A stretch of 6,004 bases of DNA from Vulgatibacter sp035565615 (GCA_035565615.1 DATMSB010000153.1:1-6004); one strand, 5' to 3'. Positions 1-5,384 are shown, counted from the first letter of the stretch. Notes: generated from the letters alone by a model not told the origin. Numbers and translations: made by a program.

Positions 1-192
1 CCGATCCACGGATCCTGCCCCACCACCGGCGCCTGCAACGAATGCCCGCACATGAAGAAGAACACCCTGGAGCTGGTGCGGAACTCGCTGCGGGATCTGT
101 CGCCGGCGATCGAGGTGCCGGAGCCCCTGCGCACCCGCGCCCTCCAGCCGATCCTGCGGATGCTCGAGCTGTCGCGGCCCACCGCCGCCTGA
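1..192 (+). CDS. nadA: Quinolinate synthase NadA, C-terminal 63 residues (5' end outside window)
   Basis: NadA condenses iminoaspartate with dihydroxyacetone phosphate to make quinolinate in de novo NAD synthesis; it is a cytoplasmic [4Fe-4S] enzyme. Only the last 63 codons are here, ending in TGA at 190-192. The visible tail carries the family's C-terminal cysteine cluster (CPTTGACNECPHMKKNT), whose last cysteine is a cluster ligand in characterised NadA proteins. It is followed by the conserved stretch NTLELVRNSLRDLSPAIEVP and a closing region resembling the usual RALxPIxRMLELS ending. The strand is the same as ruvC, which begins 91 bases downstream. No terminator is obvious between them, so read-through into ruvC is possible but not shown. 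The cysteine motif makes the identification firm despite the short fragment. Confidence 0.93.
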   Translation, partial: PIHGSCPTTGACNECPHMKKNTLELVRNSLRDLSPAIEVPEPLRTRALQPILRMLELSRPTAA

Positions 193-257
193 GGGCGCAC
201 AGCGCCGTCGGCCCACACGGAACCCACCGCCGCGCCGGGATCGGCGCCCCCCGCCGG

Positions 258-282
258 CGCGCGCCATGCGGTATGGTGCGCG
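258..282. repeat. Inverted repeat abutting the ruvC start codon
   Basis: The arm at 258-267 (CGCGCGCCAT) pairs with 273-282 (ATGGTGCGCG) over 10 positions, one of them G-U, around the 5-base loop GCGGT. The repeat ends one base before the GTG at 284. It could be an RNA hairpin that hinders ribosome access to ruvC on a nadA read-through transcript, or a DNA operator. No T-run follows, so it is not a standard terminator. A TATGGT hexamer (272-277) lies inside it, seven bases upstream of GTG, and could instead be the -10 of a leaderless ruvC transcript; no -35 is visible. The function is unknown. Confidence 0.45.
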
Positions 283-283
283 G

Positions 284-877
284 GTGCGCGTCCTCGGCAT
301 CGATCCCGGCTCCCACCACACCGGCTACGGCGTGGTCGAGGCGAGCGGAACCACCCTGCGCCTCCTCGCCTGCGGCACCATCTCGCCCGGCGACCTCCCC
401 CTCGCGGCGCGGCTCGCCGCCATCCACCAGGGCCTGCGCGACGTGATCGAGCGCACGGCGCCGGCCGCGGTGGCGGTGGAGGGCGTCTACCACGCCTTGA
501 ACGCCCGCGCGGCGCTGGTGCTCGGGCAGGCCCGAGGGGCCGCCCTGGCGGCGGCGGCGTCCGCCTCCCTCGAGGTGGTCGAGTACGCCGCCAGCGAGAT
601 CAAGCGCTCCGTGTCGGGCAACGGGCGCGCCGGCAAGGAGCAGGTGGGGCGCATGGTGGGGATGCTGCTCGGCGGCGCCGTCCCCGGGGACGAGCACGCG
701 GCGGACGCCCTCGCCGCGGCGATCTGCCACCTGGGCAGGTGCCGGGGGCCGGGCGCCGCGCCGGGCGCGAAGGAGGCTTCACGAAGAGTGAAGAGGGCGT
801 CTGCCTCGAACTCGGCGCGGCCGGCGGTGATCGCGCCCGCCGGGATCCGCCGCGGCGGCCGGAGGAGCTCCCCTTGA
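284..877 (+). CDS. ruvC: Crossover junction endodeoxyribonuclease RuvC
   Basis: RuvC is a dimeric nuclease that cuts Holliday junctions symmetrically, working with RuvAB. I place the start at GTG 284, which gives the canonical MRVLGIDPGS; an in-frame ATG at 266 would add six residues not typical of the family, and neither start has a clear Shine-Dalgarno sequence. Catalytic positions are visible: Asp7 in GIDPGS, Glu66 in VAVEGVYH, then His138 and Asp141 in EHAADAL. Some RuvC proteins, such as the Thermus enzyme, also use a histidine at the third position, so His138 is not a defect. The fold's core ends near residue 152 (AAAICHLGR). A further 45-residue tail, rich in Ala, Arg, Gly and Ser, makes the protein 197 residues where about 160-180 is usual. 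The stop TGA shares bases with the TTG start of ruvA (TTGA, 874-877), so translational coupling is likely. Confidence 0.95.
   Translation: MRVLGIDPGSHHTGYGVVEASGTTLRLLACGTISPGDLPLAARLAAIHQGLRDVIERTAPAAVAVEGVYHALNARAALVLGQARGAALAAAASASLEVVEYAASEIKRSVSGNGRAGKEQVGRMVGMLLGGAVPGDEHAADALAAAICHLGRCRGPGAAPGAKEASRRVKRASASNSARPAVIAPAGIRRGGRRSSP
861..867 (+). promoter_or_regulatory. Shine-Dalgarno site that fixes the ruvA start
   Basis: GGAGGAG lies six bases upstream of TTG 874, inside the last codons of ruvC. It supports TTG 874 as the ruvA start. The same frame stays open upstream, so a longer protein could be drawn, but that would add 45 residues which RuvA proteins lack. Confidence 0.75.
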
Positions 878-1473
878 TCGCGCAGCTCAAGGGCGTGGTG
901 GATCGCAAGACGGCGACGGGCCTGATCCTCGACGTGGGTGGCGTGGGCTACCTCGTCACCTGCAGCGAGGCCACGAGCGCCAGGCTCCCCGTCGGCTCGA
1001 CGGCGACGATCCGGATCCACACGGTGGTGCGAGAGGACTCGATCGAGCTCTTCGGCTTCGCCACCGAGCTGGAGGAGGCGCTCTTCCACGAGCTGGTGCG
1101 TGTGCCCGGCGTGGGGCCGAAGATGGCGATGAACATGCTCTCCGGGGGCGCGCCGGAGGAGATCGCCGCCGCGATCGTCCACGGCGACCACGCGAGGCTG
1201 AAGAAGCTCCCCGGCGTGGGGAAGAAGATCGCCGAGCGCCTGGTGGTCGACCTGCGCGAGCGGCTCGCCCCCTTCGCCACCGGCGCCCAGGCGACCCGGG
1301 CCCAGGCGGCGGCCCCGGCGGCACCGCCGCCCAAGGACGATCTGCACCAGGCCCTGGCGGCGTTGGGATACAGGCCCGCCGAGATCGATCGGCTCGCGGC
1401 GGAGGCCCGGGCGAACGCCGCCCCGGACGCGGGTCTGGACGAGCTGGTGCGCGCCGCCCTCCGCGCCCGCTGA
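874..1473 (+). CDS. ruvA: Holliday junction branch migration protein RuvA
   Basis: RuvA binds four-way DNA junctions as a tetramer and loads the RuvB motor. With the TTG 874 start the protein has 199 residues, the usual size, and opens MIAQLKGVVD like family members. Domain I (OB fold) covers about residues 1-63 and includes LDVGGVGYLV and the acidic pin Glu54-Asp55 in VVREDSIELFGF. Domain II has two helix-hairpin-helix motifs: VRVPGVGPKMAMNML (about 76-89) and KKLPGVGKKIAERLVVDLRE (about 110-129). An Ala/Pro/Gln linker (about 134-153) leads to domain III, the RuvB-contacting three-helix module (DDLHQALAALGYRPAEIDRL, about 155-174). The four-base overlap with ruvC and the strong Shine-Dalgarno site indicate one coupled transcript. 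The next gene downstream faces it from the opposite strand, so the usual ruvA-ruvB adjacency is broken. The unusual TTG start may lower its translation. Confidence 0.97.
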   Translation: MIAQLKGVVDRKTATGLILDVGGVGYLVTCSEATSARLPVGSTATIRIHTVVREDSIELFGFATELEEALFHELVRVPGVGPKMAMNMLSGGAPEEIAAAIVHGDHARLKKLPGVGKKIAERLVVDLRERLAPFATGAQATRAQAAAPAAPPPKDDLHQALAALGYRPAEIDRLAAEARANAAPDAGLDELVRAALRAR

Positions 1474-1532
1474 AGTCGCATCGCCCGTAGCCTGCAGCGG
1501 CGCGCCGCGGCGGCGGTGGCAGGGCGTGGCGG

Positions 1533-2783
1533 TCAGACGCCCCGGAAGAAGTCGACCATCGGGAACACGCCATGAGGCGTGTCCACCAGCTTGCCGAACG
1601 CGGCGTCGCCGAGCCGCGCCTCGTCCTCGCCGATCGATCGGGCCACCTGCCCCAGCGGGGCCGGGCGGATCCACGCGGGCCCCCGCTCGAGGAAGCGGAC
1701 CTGCCTCGTGGCGATGGTGCGGGCGAGTTCGAGCAGGAGGCGCTGCCGCTCCCGCACCGCGTCGATGAGCGCCGTCGCGGCCTCCAGGTTCCGGGAGAGG
1801 AAGCGGATCGCCCGATCCTCGGCGGCCCCACGGCGGTGGAGGGCGAAGCGGTAGCGGCGGCTCAGCCGCAGGGCCGCGAGGGGATCGTCCACCGACGCGA
1901 GCCAGGAGTCTCCCGCCCGGTGGATGGAGGCGTCGACCGCGACCGCCGCTTCGAGCGCCCCGTGGAAGGCGAGGCCCGGCTTCGGATCCATCTCGGCGAG
2001 GAGCTGCGCCGCGGCGCGGATCTCGTCGTCGCTCGCCCCCAGGCCGGCCGCCACCTCCCGCAGGCCCCTCGCCTCCAGGTCGGCCAGGTGGTGGGTGACC
2101 AGGACGCCGACGAGCCCCTTGTCGGCCCCCAGGGCCCGGGCCTGGATCGAGAGGCACTCCTGCAGATCGCGGGCGCAGACGCCCGGCGGGTCGAGGCGCT
2201 GCAGCTTGCGCAGCGCGGACGCGGCGACCTCGAGGCCCACGCCGGTCTCCGCCGCCACCGCGATGAGCGGATCTCCCTCCACTCCTTCGATCCGGAAGTA
2301 GCCGGCCTGGTCGAGGTTGGCGACGATGGCGGTGGCGACCCGGGCCTCCTCCGGCGTGAGCGAGGCGAGGCCGAGCTGCGCCGCCAGGTGCGCGTACAGG
2401 GAGGAGACCTCGGCGGCGCCGTCCGCCGGATCGGCGGGGAGCGGCGCCGGCGCCAGCAGGAAGTGGTCGGGGTAGTCCTCCCAGTCGATCTCGACGGGGC
2501 CCTCGGCGGCCATCACCTCCTCGGCGGGGCCGTCGGCCTCCGGCGGGACCTCCTCCTCGAGGAGGGAGTAGCGCTCGATCGACGAGAGGTGGCGGAAGGC
2601 GTCGGAGCGCTCTTGGGAGAGGGTGCGGCTCGCCTCCTCGAGGAGCGGGTTGCGCTCGACCTCTTCGCGGATGGCGCGGGCGAGCTCGCGGCGGGGCAGG
2701 CGGAGGAGCTTCCGCAGACGCGGTCGCTCGCCGGGAGGCGAGGGGGAACTGGGCCGGGCGTGCGGCTCGATCGAAAGCGGCAT
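1533..2783 (-). CDS. Sigma-54 (RpoN) family protein lacking the RpoN box; possible atypical or regulatory paralogue
   Basis: RpoN proteins bind core RNA polymerase and direct it to -24/-12 promoters. This 416-residue protein starts at ATG 2783, behind a GGAGGAG site. The end of region I is recognisable (KLLRLPRRELARAIREEV to NPLLEE, about 25-50), but the glutamine-rich segment normally before it is replaced by a short Pro/Arg/Ser stretch. An acidic region II (about 68-106) follows. The core-binding domain is clear: TAIVANLDQAGYF (151-163), LQRLDPPGVCARDLQECL (194-211) and LLAEMDPKPGLAF (261-273). The helix-turn-helix region (about 372-404) aligns without gaps to classical RpoN, but the family motif ESTxSR reads EARLGD, ending in Asp393 instead of Arg. 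The protein stops at DFFRGV, where normal RpoN continues for roughly 70-100 residues to the RpoN box (ARRTVAKYR) that reads the -24 element. The sequence after the stop shows no such box. The frame is intact with the same codon style as its neighbours, so it is probably expressed. Family assignment is firm; promoter-specific sigma activity is doubtful. Confidence 0.85.
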   Translation of the reverse strand: MPLSIEPHARPSSPSPPGERPRLRKLLRLPRRELARAIREEVERNPLLEEASRTLSQERSDAFRHLSSIERYSLLEEEVPPEADGPAEEVMAAEGPVEIDWEDYPDHFLLAPAPLPADPADGAAEVSSLYAHLAAQLGLASLTPEEARVATAIVANLDQAGYFRIEGVEGDPLIAVAAETGVGLEVAASALRKLQRLDPPGVCARDLQECLSIQARALGADKGLVGVLVTHHLADLEARGLREVAAGLGASDDEIRAAAQLLAEMDPKPGLAFHGALEAAVAVDASIHRAGDSWLASVDDPLAALRLSRRYRFALHRRGAAEDRAIRFLSRNLEAATALIDAVRERQRLLLELARTIATRQVRFLERGPAWIRPAPLGQVARSIGEDEARLGDAAFGKLVDTPHGVFPMVDFFRGV

Positions 2784-2786
2784 CGT

Positions 2787-2793
2787 CTCCTCC
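2787..2793 (-). promoter_or_regulatory. Shine-Dalgarno site that fixes the start of the sigma-54-like gene
   Basis: On the minus strand GGAGGAG is followed by ACG and then ATG at 2783-2781. It is a strong, well-spaced site. It argues against a longer product from an in-frame ATG at 2885, whose extra 34 residues resemble nothing in RpoN. Confidence 0.75.
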
Positions 2794-2803
2794 GAGGTCT
2801 CGG

Positions 2804-2821
2804 GGGATCGCTCTCGATCCC
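2804..2821. repeat. Perfect 7-bp inverted repeat upstream of the sigma-54-like gene
   Basis: GGGATCG (2804-2810) and CGATCCC (2815-2821) form a perfect dyad around CTCT, about 20 bases upstream of the sigma-54-like start codon and just beyond its Shine-Dalgarno site. It could be an operator or a hairpin in the 5' leader. The surrounding 200 bases contain several other GATCG words, so part of the symmetry may reflect local composition. Confidence 0.35.
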
Positions 2822-2983
2822 TCGTCCACCACCTTTCGATGACGGCCCCGGCGTGCGCGCGTGGTCGATCGATCCGGGGAGGCACGTCGATCGCGGAATG
2901 CCGATTCGACGATCATGGTAGCCCCGGGCCGCACGGGAGGCCAGCAGGGGCCGGAACGTCGCATGCTCGACGCTCCGGGCGCG

Positions 2984-2992
2984 TGTTAGAGT
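2984..2992 (+). promoter_or_regulatory. Candidate extended -10 promoter for ruvB
   Basis: TGTTAGAGT contains the extended -10 form TGn followed by a TAnnnT hexamer (TAGAGT, 2987-2992). No convincing -35 lies upstream; the best match is TCGACG at 2967-2972, which is too close. Initiation about seven bases after the hexamer would leave a leader of only four or five bases before ATG 3004, matching the absence of a good Shine-Dalgarno site there. This is a motif-based prediction. Confidence 0.4.
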
Positions 2993-3003
2993 CCCGCGCG
3001 AAG

Positions 3004-4014
3004 ATGAGCCGACGAGTCGCCGAGTTGGATCCGATGCCGCTGCCGCCCGAGGAAGACGCGGATGGATCCCTCCGCCCGCGCACCTTCGCGGAGTACGTGG
3101 GCCAGCGCCGCGTGGTCGACAAGATGGAGGTCTACGTCGCCGCCGCCCGCCGACGCGGGGAGGCCCTCGACCACTGCCTCTTCTCGGGGCCGCCGGGCCT
3201 CGGAAAGACCTCGCTCGCCCACGTGATCGCCCAGGAGCTCGGCACCCAGCTCCACTACACGAACGGACCGGCCCTGCAGAAGAAGGGCGATCTCGCCGGG
3301 ATCCTCACCAACCTCCAGCCCCGGGACGTGCTCTTCATCGACGAGATCCACCGCCTCACGCCGGCGGTGGAGGAGAGCCTCTATCCGGCGATGGAGGACT
3401 TCCGCTTCGACATCGTGATCGACAGCGGCCCCGCCGCGCGGGCGCTGCGCATCGATCTGCCCCGGTTCACGCTGGTGGGCGCCACCACGCGGACCGGTCT
3501 CCTCGCCAGCCCCTTGCGCGATCGTTTCCCGATCCTGGAGCGCCTCGATTTCTACCCGCGCGAGGAGCTCGCGGCGATCGTGGAGCGGGCGGCGGGCATC
3601 CTGGGCATCGGCATCGATCCGGACGGCGCCGACGAGATCGCGCGCCGCGCCCGGGGCACCCCCCGGATCGCCAACCGCCTCCTGCGCCGGGTCCGCGACT
3701 TCGTGCAGGAGAGCGGGGGGCGGGTCATCGATCGCGCGGGCGCCGACCGCGCCCTGCAGCGCCTCGAGATCGATCGGGCCGGCTTCGACCCGATGGACCG
3801 GCGCCTGCTCCTCGCCATCATCGACCGCTTCGGCGGCGGACCGGTGGGCCTCGAGACCCTCGCCGCCAGCGTGGGCGAGGAGAGCGATACCATCGAGGAC
3901 GTGTACGAGCCCTACCTGCTCCAGGAGGGCTTCCTCATGCGCACGCCCCGAGGCCGGATCGCGACGCCGCGCGCGTTCGAGCACCTGGGCCGGAAGGCGG
4001 GCCCTCTCCTCTGA
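3004..4014 (+). CDS. ruvB: Holliday junction branch migration helicase RuvB
   Basis: RuvB is the hexameric AAA+ ATPase that pumps DNA through the RuvA-junction complex. The product has 336 residues, normal for the family, and begins MSRRVAELDP before the conserved LRPRTFAEYVGQ (23-34). Motifs in order: Walker A GPPGLGKTS (62-70); Walker B FIDEIHRL (111-118); sensor 1 GATTR (159-163); the arginine-finger segment SPLRDRF (169-175); sensor 2 GTPRIANRLLRRVRDF (218-233). The C-terminal winged-helix domain spans about 262-330 and includes GGGPVGLETLAASVGEE, YEPYLLQEGF and RTPRGR. All catalytic elements look intact. The start is ATG 3004; the frame is open further upstream but that part is unlike RuvB. 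The gene is divergent from the sigma-54-like gene across a 220-base gap and has its own candidate promoter. It is co-oriented with ruvC-ruvA but cannot simply be in their operon. Confidence 0.97.
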   Translation: MSRRVAELDPMPLPPEEDADGSLRPRTFAEYVGQRRVVDKMEVYVAAARRRGEALDHCLFSGPPGLGKTSLAHVIAQELGTQLHYTNGPALQKKGDLAGILTNLQPRDVLFIDEIHRLTPAVEESLYPAMEDFRFDIVIDSGPAARALRIDLPRFTLVGATTRTGLLASPLRDRFPILERLDFYPREELAAIVERAAGILGIGIDPDGADEIARRARGTPRIANRLLRRVRDFVQESGGRVIDRAGADRALQRLEIDRAGFDPMDRRLLLAIIDRFGGGPVGLETLAASVGEESDTIEDVYEPYLLQEGFLMRTPRGRIATPRAFEHLGRKAGPLL

Positions 4015-4552
4015 AATCATTCCGAAGTCGAAGGGTGGGGACGGGTCGCCTAACGATGGCCAGGTGCTCCGTCGATGACCGCAACCTCAATAACGGCGCG
4101 AAGTAGTGGGACACTCGAAGGTACACTTCAGGTTGATTCAAGACGAGGACGGGCACCCACCCGTCTCGGTAGAGTCCGTGTGGGCTCAGCCAGGTGCAGA
4201 AGCTGGGAACACGTCCTCGACAACGTTCCATTCTTCGCGCGGGAGGCCACCATTGGCGACGTCATCGAGGTGCGTGAAGAAGACGGGAATCTTTGGTTTG
4301 ACGAGGTGCGGTGAGTGTTCCGTCTACGGTCAACCTACGAGAAGTTCAAGGCTACCTCCAAGCCGAGACAAGGGCTGGCATCATGAGGAGCAAATCCTGA
4401 GGGATCCCCGAACTTTCATCTGAGCTCCTCTTGACTTCCAAGGGGTTACAACTTCGGTCTAGCCACTCTCGAACGAGGGGATCAAAGTTGCCGCCATGAT
4501 GCCAATCGATCCCGAGGCGTCGTAGGCTTCTTCGGCAGGGCCAGTCGGCGCC
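4015..4552. other. Low-G+C gap between ruvB and the rhomboid gene
   Basis: This 538-base stretch has no intact gene. Its G+C falls to about 50-55% (about 50% in 4081-4140), against roughly 70% in the flanking genes. Its main content is the DUF4265 remnant at 4106-4423. From 4015 to 4105 I see only a 16-codon open frame starting at ATG 4056, whose stop overlaps the GTG at 4106; I do not recognise it. From 4424 to 4552, the 3' flank of the minus-strand rhomboid gene, I see no gene and no convincing terminator. The composition and the decayed gene suggest foreign DNA in decay. I found no tRNA, integrase or flanking target duplication to show how it arrived. Confidence 0.6.
4106..4423 (+). pseudogene. 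Frameshifted, internally deleted DUF4265 gene remnant
   Basis: Pieces of one DUF4265-type protein can be read in order through three frames. Frame one, from GTG 4106 to about 4195, gives KVHFRLIQDEDGHPPVSVES followed by VWAQPG. A shift leads to 4204-4311 with WEHVLDNVPFFAREATIGDV then IEVREEDGNLWFDEV, ending at TGA 4312. A third frame, about 4326-4370, gives TVNLREVQGYLQAET. From about 4367 the first frame resumes with DKGWHHEEQILRDPRTFI and TGA at 4421-4423. These fit the family's N-terminal strand pair, its NxPFF and DG-LWF core, and a Trp/Glu-rich C-terminal end. Some 40-60 residues between the core and the third piece appear deleted. The function of DUF4265 is unknown to me. Family recognition is from memory of its motifs; three shifts plus a deletion make sequencing error an unlikely sole cause. 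Confidence 0.68.
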
Positions 4553-5236
4553 CTACATCCACGCCGCGCGGCGGCCGGAGGGCCAGTCGTCCCCGACGAA
4601 GGGCTTGACCAGGAAGACGCCCGCGACGAAGCCGCCGACGTGGGCCCAGAAGGCGACGCCTCCCGACGCGCCCACCGAGCCGAGGCCGCCCACGATTTGG
4701 AAGAGGAACCACAGGCCCAGGAAGACCACCGCCGGGATCCACACCAGCCGGACGAAGATGAAGATCGGGACGAGCGCCAGCACCCGGGCCCTGGGGTACA
4801 GGAGGAAGTACGCGCCGAGGACGCCGCCAATGGCGCCCGACGCGCCGACCATGGGCAGGGTGGAGGTCGGATCGGACGCGATCTGCGCCGCCGCCGCGCC
4901 GAGGCCGCAGAGGAGGTAGAAGAGGACGAAGCGCCACCGGCCCATGGCGTCCTCGACGTTGTTCCCGAAGATCCAGAGGAAGAGCATGTTGCTGCCCAGG
5001 TGGAGGAGCGAGCCGTGGGCGAACATGCTGGTGAAGAGCGTCTCCACCGGCGGTGTGTCCCCTGGGGAGGAGGTCGCGAGGAGGTTCGCCGGGACGAGCC
5101 CCAGCGACCAGACCGAGCCCACGAACGAGCCCGACCAGCCCACCTGCCACGCGAACACCCCCACCGACGCCGCGATGAGGGCGATGGTGACGATGGGAAG
5201 CCGGCGAACCGGGATGTCGTCCTTGAGCGGGAACAT
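4553..5236 (-). CDS. Rhomboid family intramembrane serine protease
   Basis: Rhomboids cleave membrane proteins within or near their transmembrane helices, using a Ser-His dyad buried in the membrane. The 227-residue product opens MFPLKDDIPVRRLPIVTI, typical of a common bacterial subgroup. About six hydrophobic segments are visible: near 14-32, 77-92, 102-121, 130-147, 152-183 and 192-211. The HLGSNMLFLWIFG motif (79-91) supplies the conserved His79 and Asn83 of helix 2. Catalytic Ser133 lies in GASGAIGG and catalytic His199 in WAHVGGFVAG. The segment YPRARVLALVPIF (147-159) between helices is also characteristic. No extra domain is present and the protein ends shortly after helix 6. No clear Shine-Dalgarno site precedes ATG 5236; the start rests on the family-like N-terminus. 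It is divergent from lpxC across 349 bases. Its substrate cannot be told from the sequence. Confidence 0.93.
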   Translation of the reverse strand: MFPLKDDIPVRRLPIVTIALIAASVGVFAWQVGWSGSFVGSVWSLGLVPANLLATSSPGDTPPVETLFTSMFAHGSLLHLGSNMLFLWIFGNNVEDAMGRWRFVLFYLLCGLGAAAAQIASDPTSTLPMVGASGAIGGVLGAYFLLYPRARVLALVPIFIFVRLVWIPAVVFLGLWFLFQIVGGLGSVGASGGVAFWAHVGGFVAGVFLVKPFVGDDWPSGRRAAWM

Positions 5237-5360
5237 CGTATGGAACCCGAGGTTGCCGGCGCCACGGCGCCATGGGATGACGGCCGCCTCTCGTCAGGGT
5301 AGCGTTCAACCCATTGCGTCGGCGAGGAAATCCTGGCATGGCAGGCGTGTGCTTCCGCTC

Positions 5361-5384
5361 GGGTGCGAAAGCGGCTTCGCACCC
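5361..5384. repeat. Perfect 9-bp inverted repeat in the rhomboid-lpxC control region
   Basis: GGGTGCGAA (5361-5369) and TTCGCACCC (5376-5384) are exact reverse complements around the 6-base spacer AGCGGC. The centre is about 160 bases upstream of the start predicted for the -24/-12 promoter at 5506-5521, the range where sigma-54 activators commonly bind. It could also be an operator for the divergent rhomboid gene or an RNA hairpin. No T-run follows on either side, so it is a poor terminator candidate. Confidence 0.55.

Noticed and set aside
421..433. His138 in place of the aspartate at the third catalytic position of RuvC as a sign of inactivity (coordinates of the residue itself are 695-697)
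   Set aside because: Active RuvC enzymes such as that of Thermus also have histidine here, and the other three catalytic acids are present.
739..873. A 45-codon upstream extension of ruvA
   Set aside because: The extra residues overlap ruvC and have no RuvA similarity, and GGAGGAG at 861-867 points to TTG 874, which gives the normal RuvA N-terminus.
1497..1508. Palindrome GCGGCGCGCCGC between the converging ruvA and sigma-54-like genes as a terminator
   Set aside because: The stem is only four bases with a workable loop and no T-run follows on either strand. Such words are common in this composition.
2784..2885. A 34-codon upstream extension of the sigma-54-like gene
   Set aside because: The extension has no RpoN-like residues, and a strong ribosome binding site precedes ATG 2783.
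487..2964. Very long open frames antisense to ruvC-ruvA and to the sigma-54-like gene
   Set aside because: High G+C makes stop codons rare in all frames. The predicted proteins are Arg/Pro/Gly/Ala-rich low complexity, and the opposite strand carries recognised genes.
2952..2967. CGGAACGTCGCATGCT as a possible -24/-12 promoter upstream of ruvB
   Set aside because: GG-N10-GC spacing is met but only about 7 of 11 consensus positions match, as expected by chance in G+C-rich DNA. The nearby extended -10 is the better candidate.
4381..4419. Minus-strand mini-frame MKVRGSLRIC, resembling the first residues of ribosomal protein L36, with a GGAG upstream
   Set aside because: Only about eight residues match and the frame stops after 12 codons. 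No other L36 residues follow in any frame. The same bases code the C-terminal end of the DUF4265 remnant on the plus strand, which explains them better.
4385..4430. GAGGAGC and GCTCCTC as terminal inverted repeats of a small mobile element
   Set aside because: The arms are only seven bases, the spacing is 32 bases, no target duplication is seen, and the left arm is inside the DUF4265 remnant's coding sequence.
4456..4503. Minus-strand stretch GSIGIMAATLIPSF, resembling a type IV pilin or pseudopilin N-terminal helix
   Set aside because: The prepilin cleavage site, the Glu at position five and any downstream pilin sequence are absent. It lies in untranslated sequence beyond the rhomboid stop, so it is probably chance.
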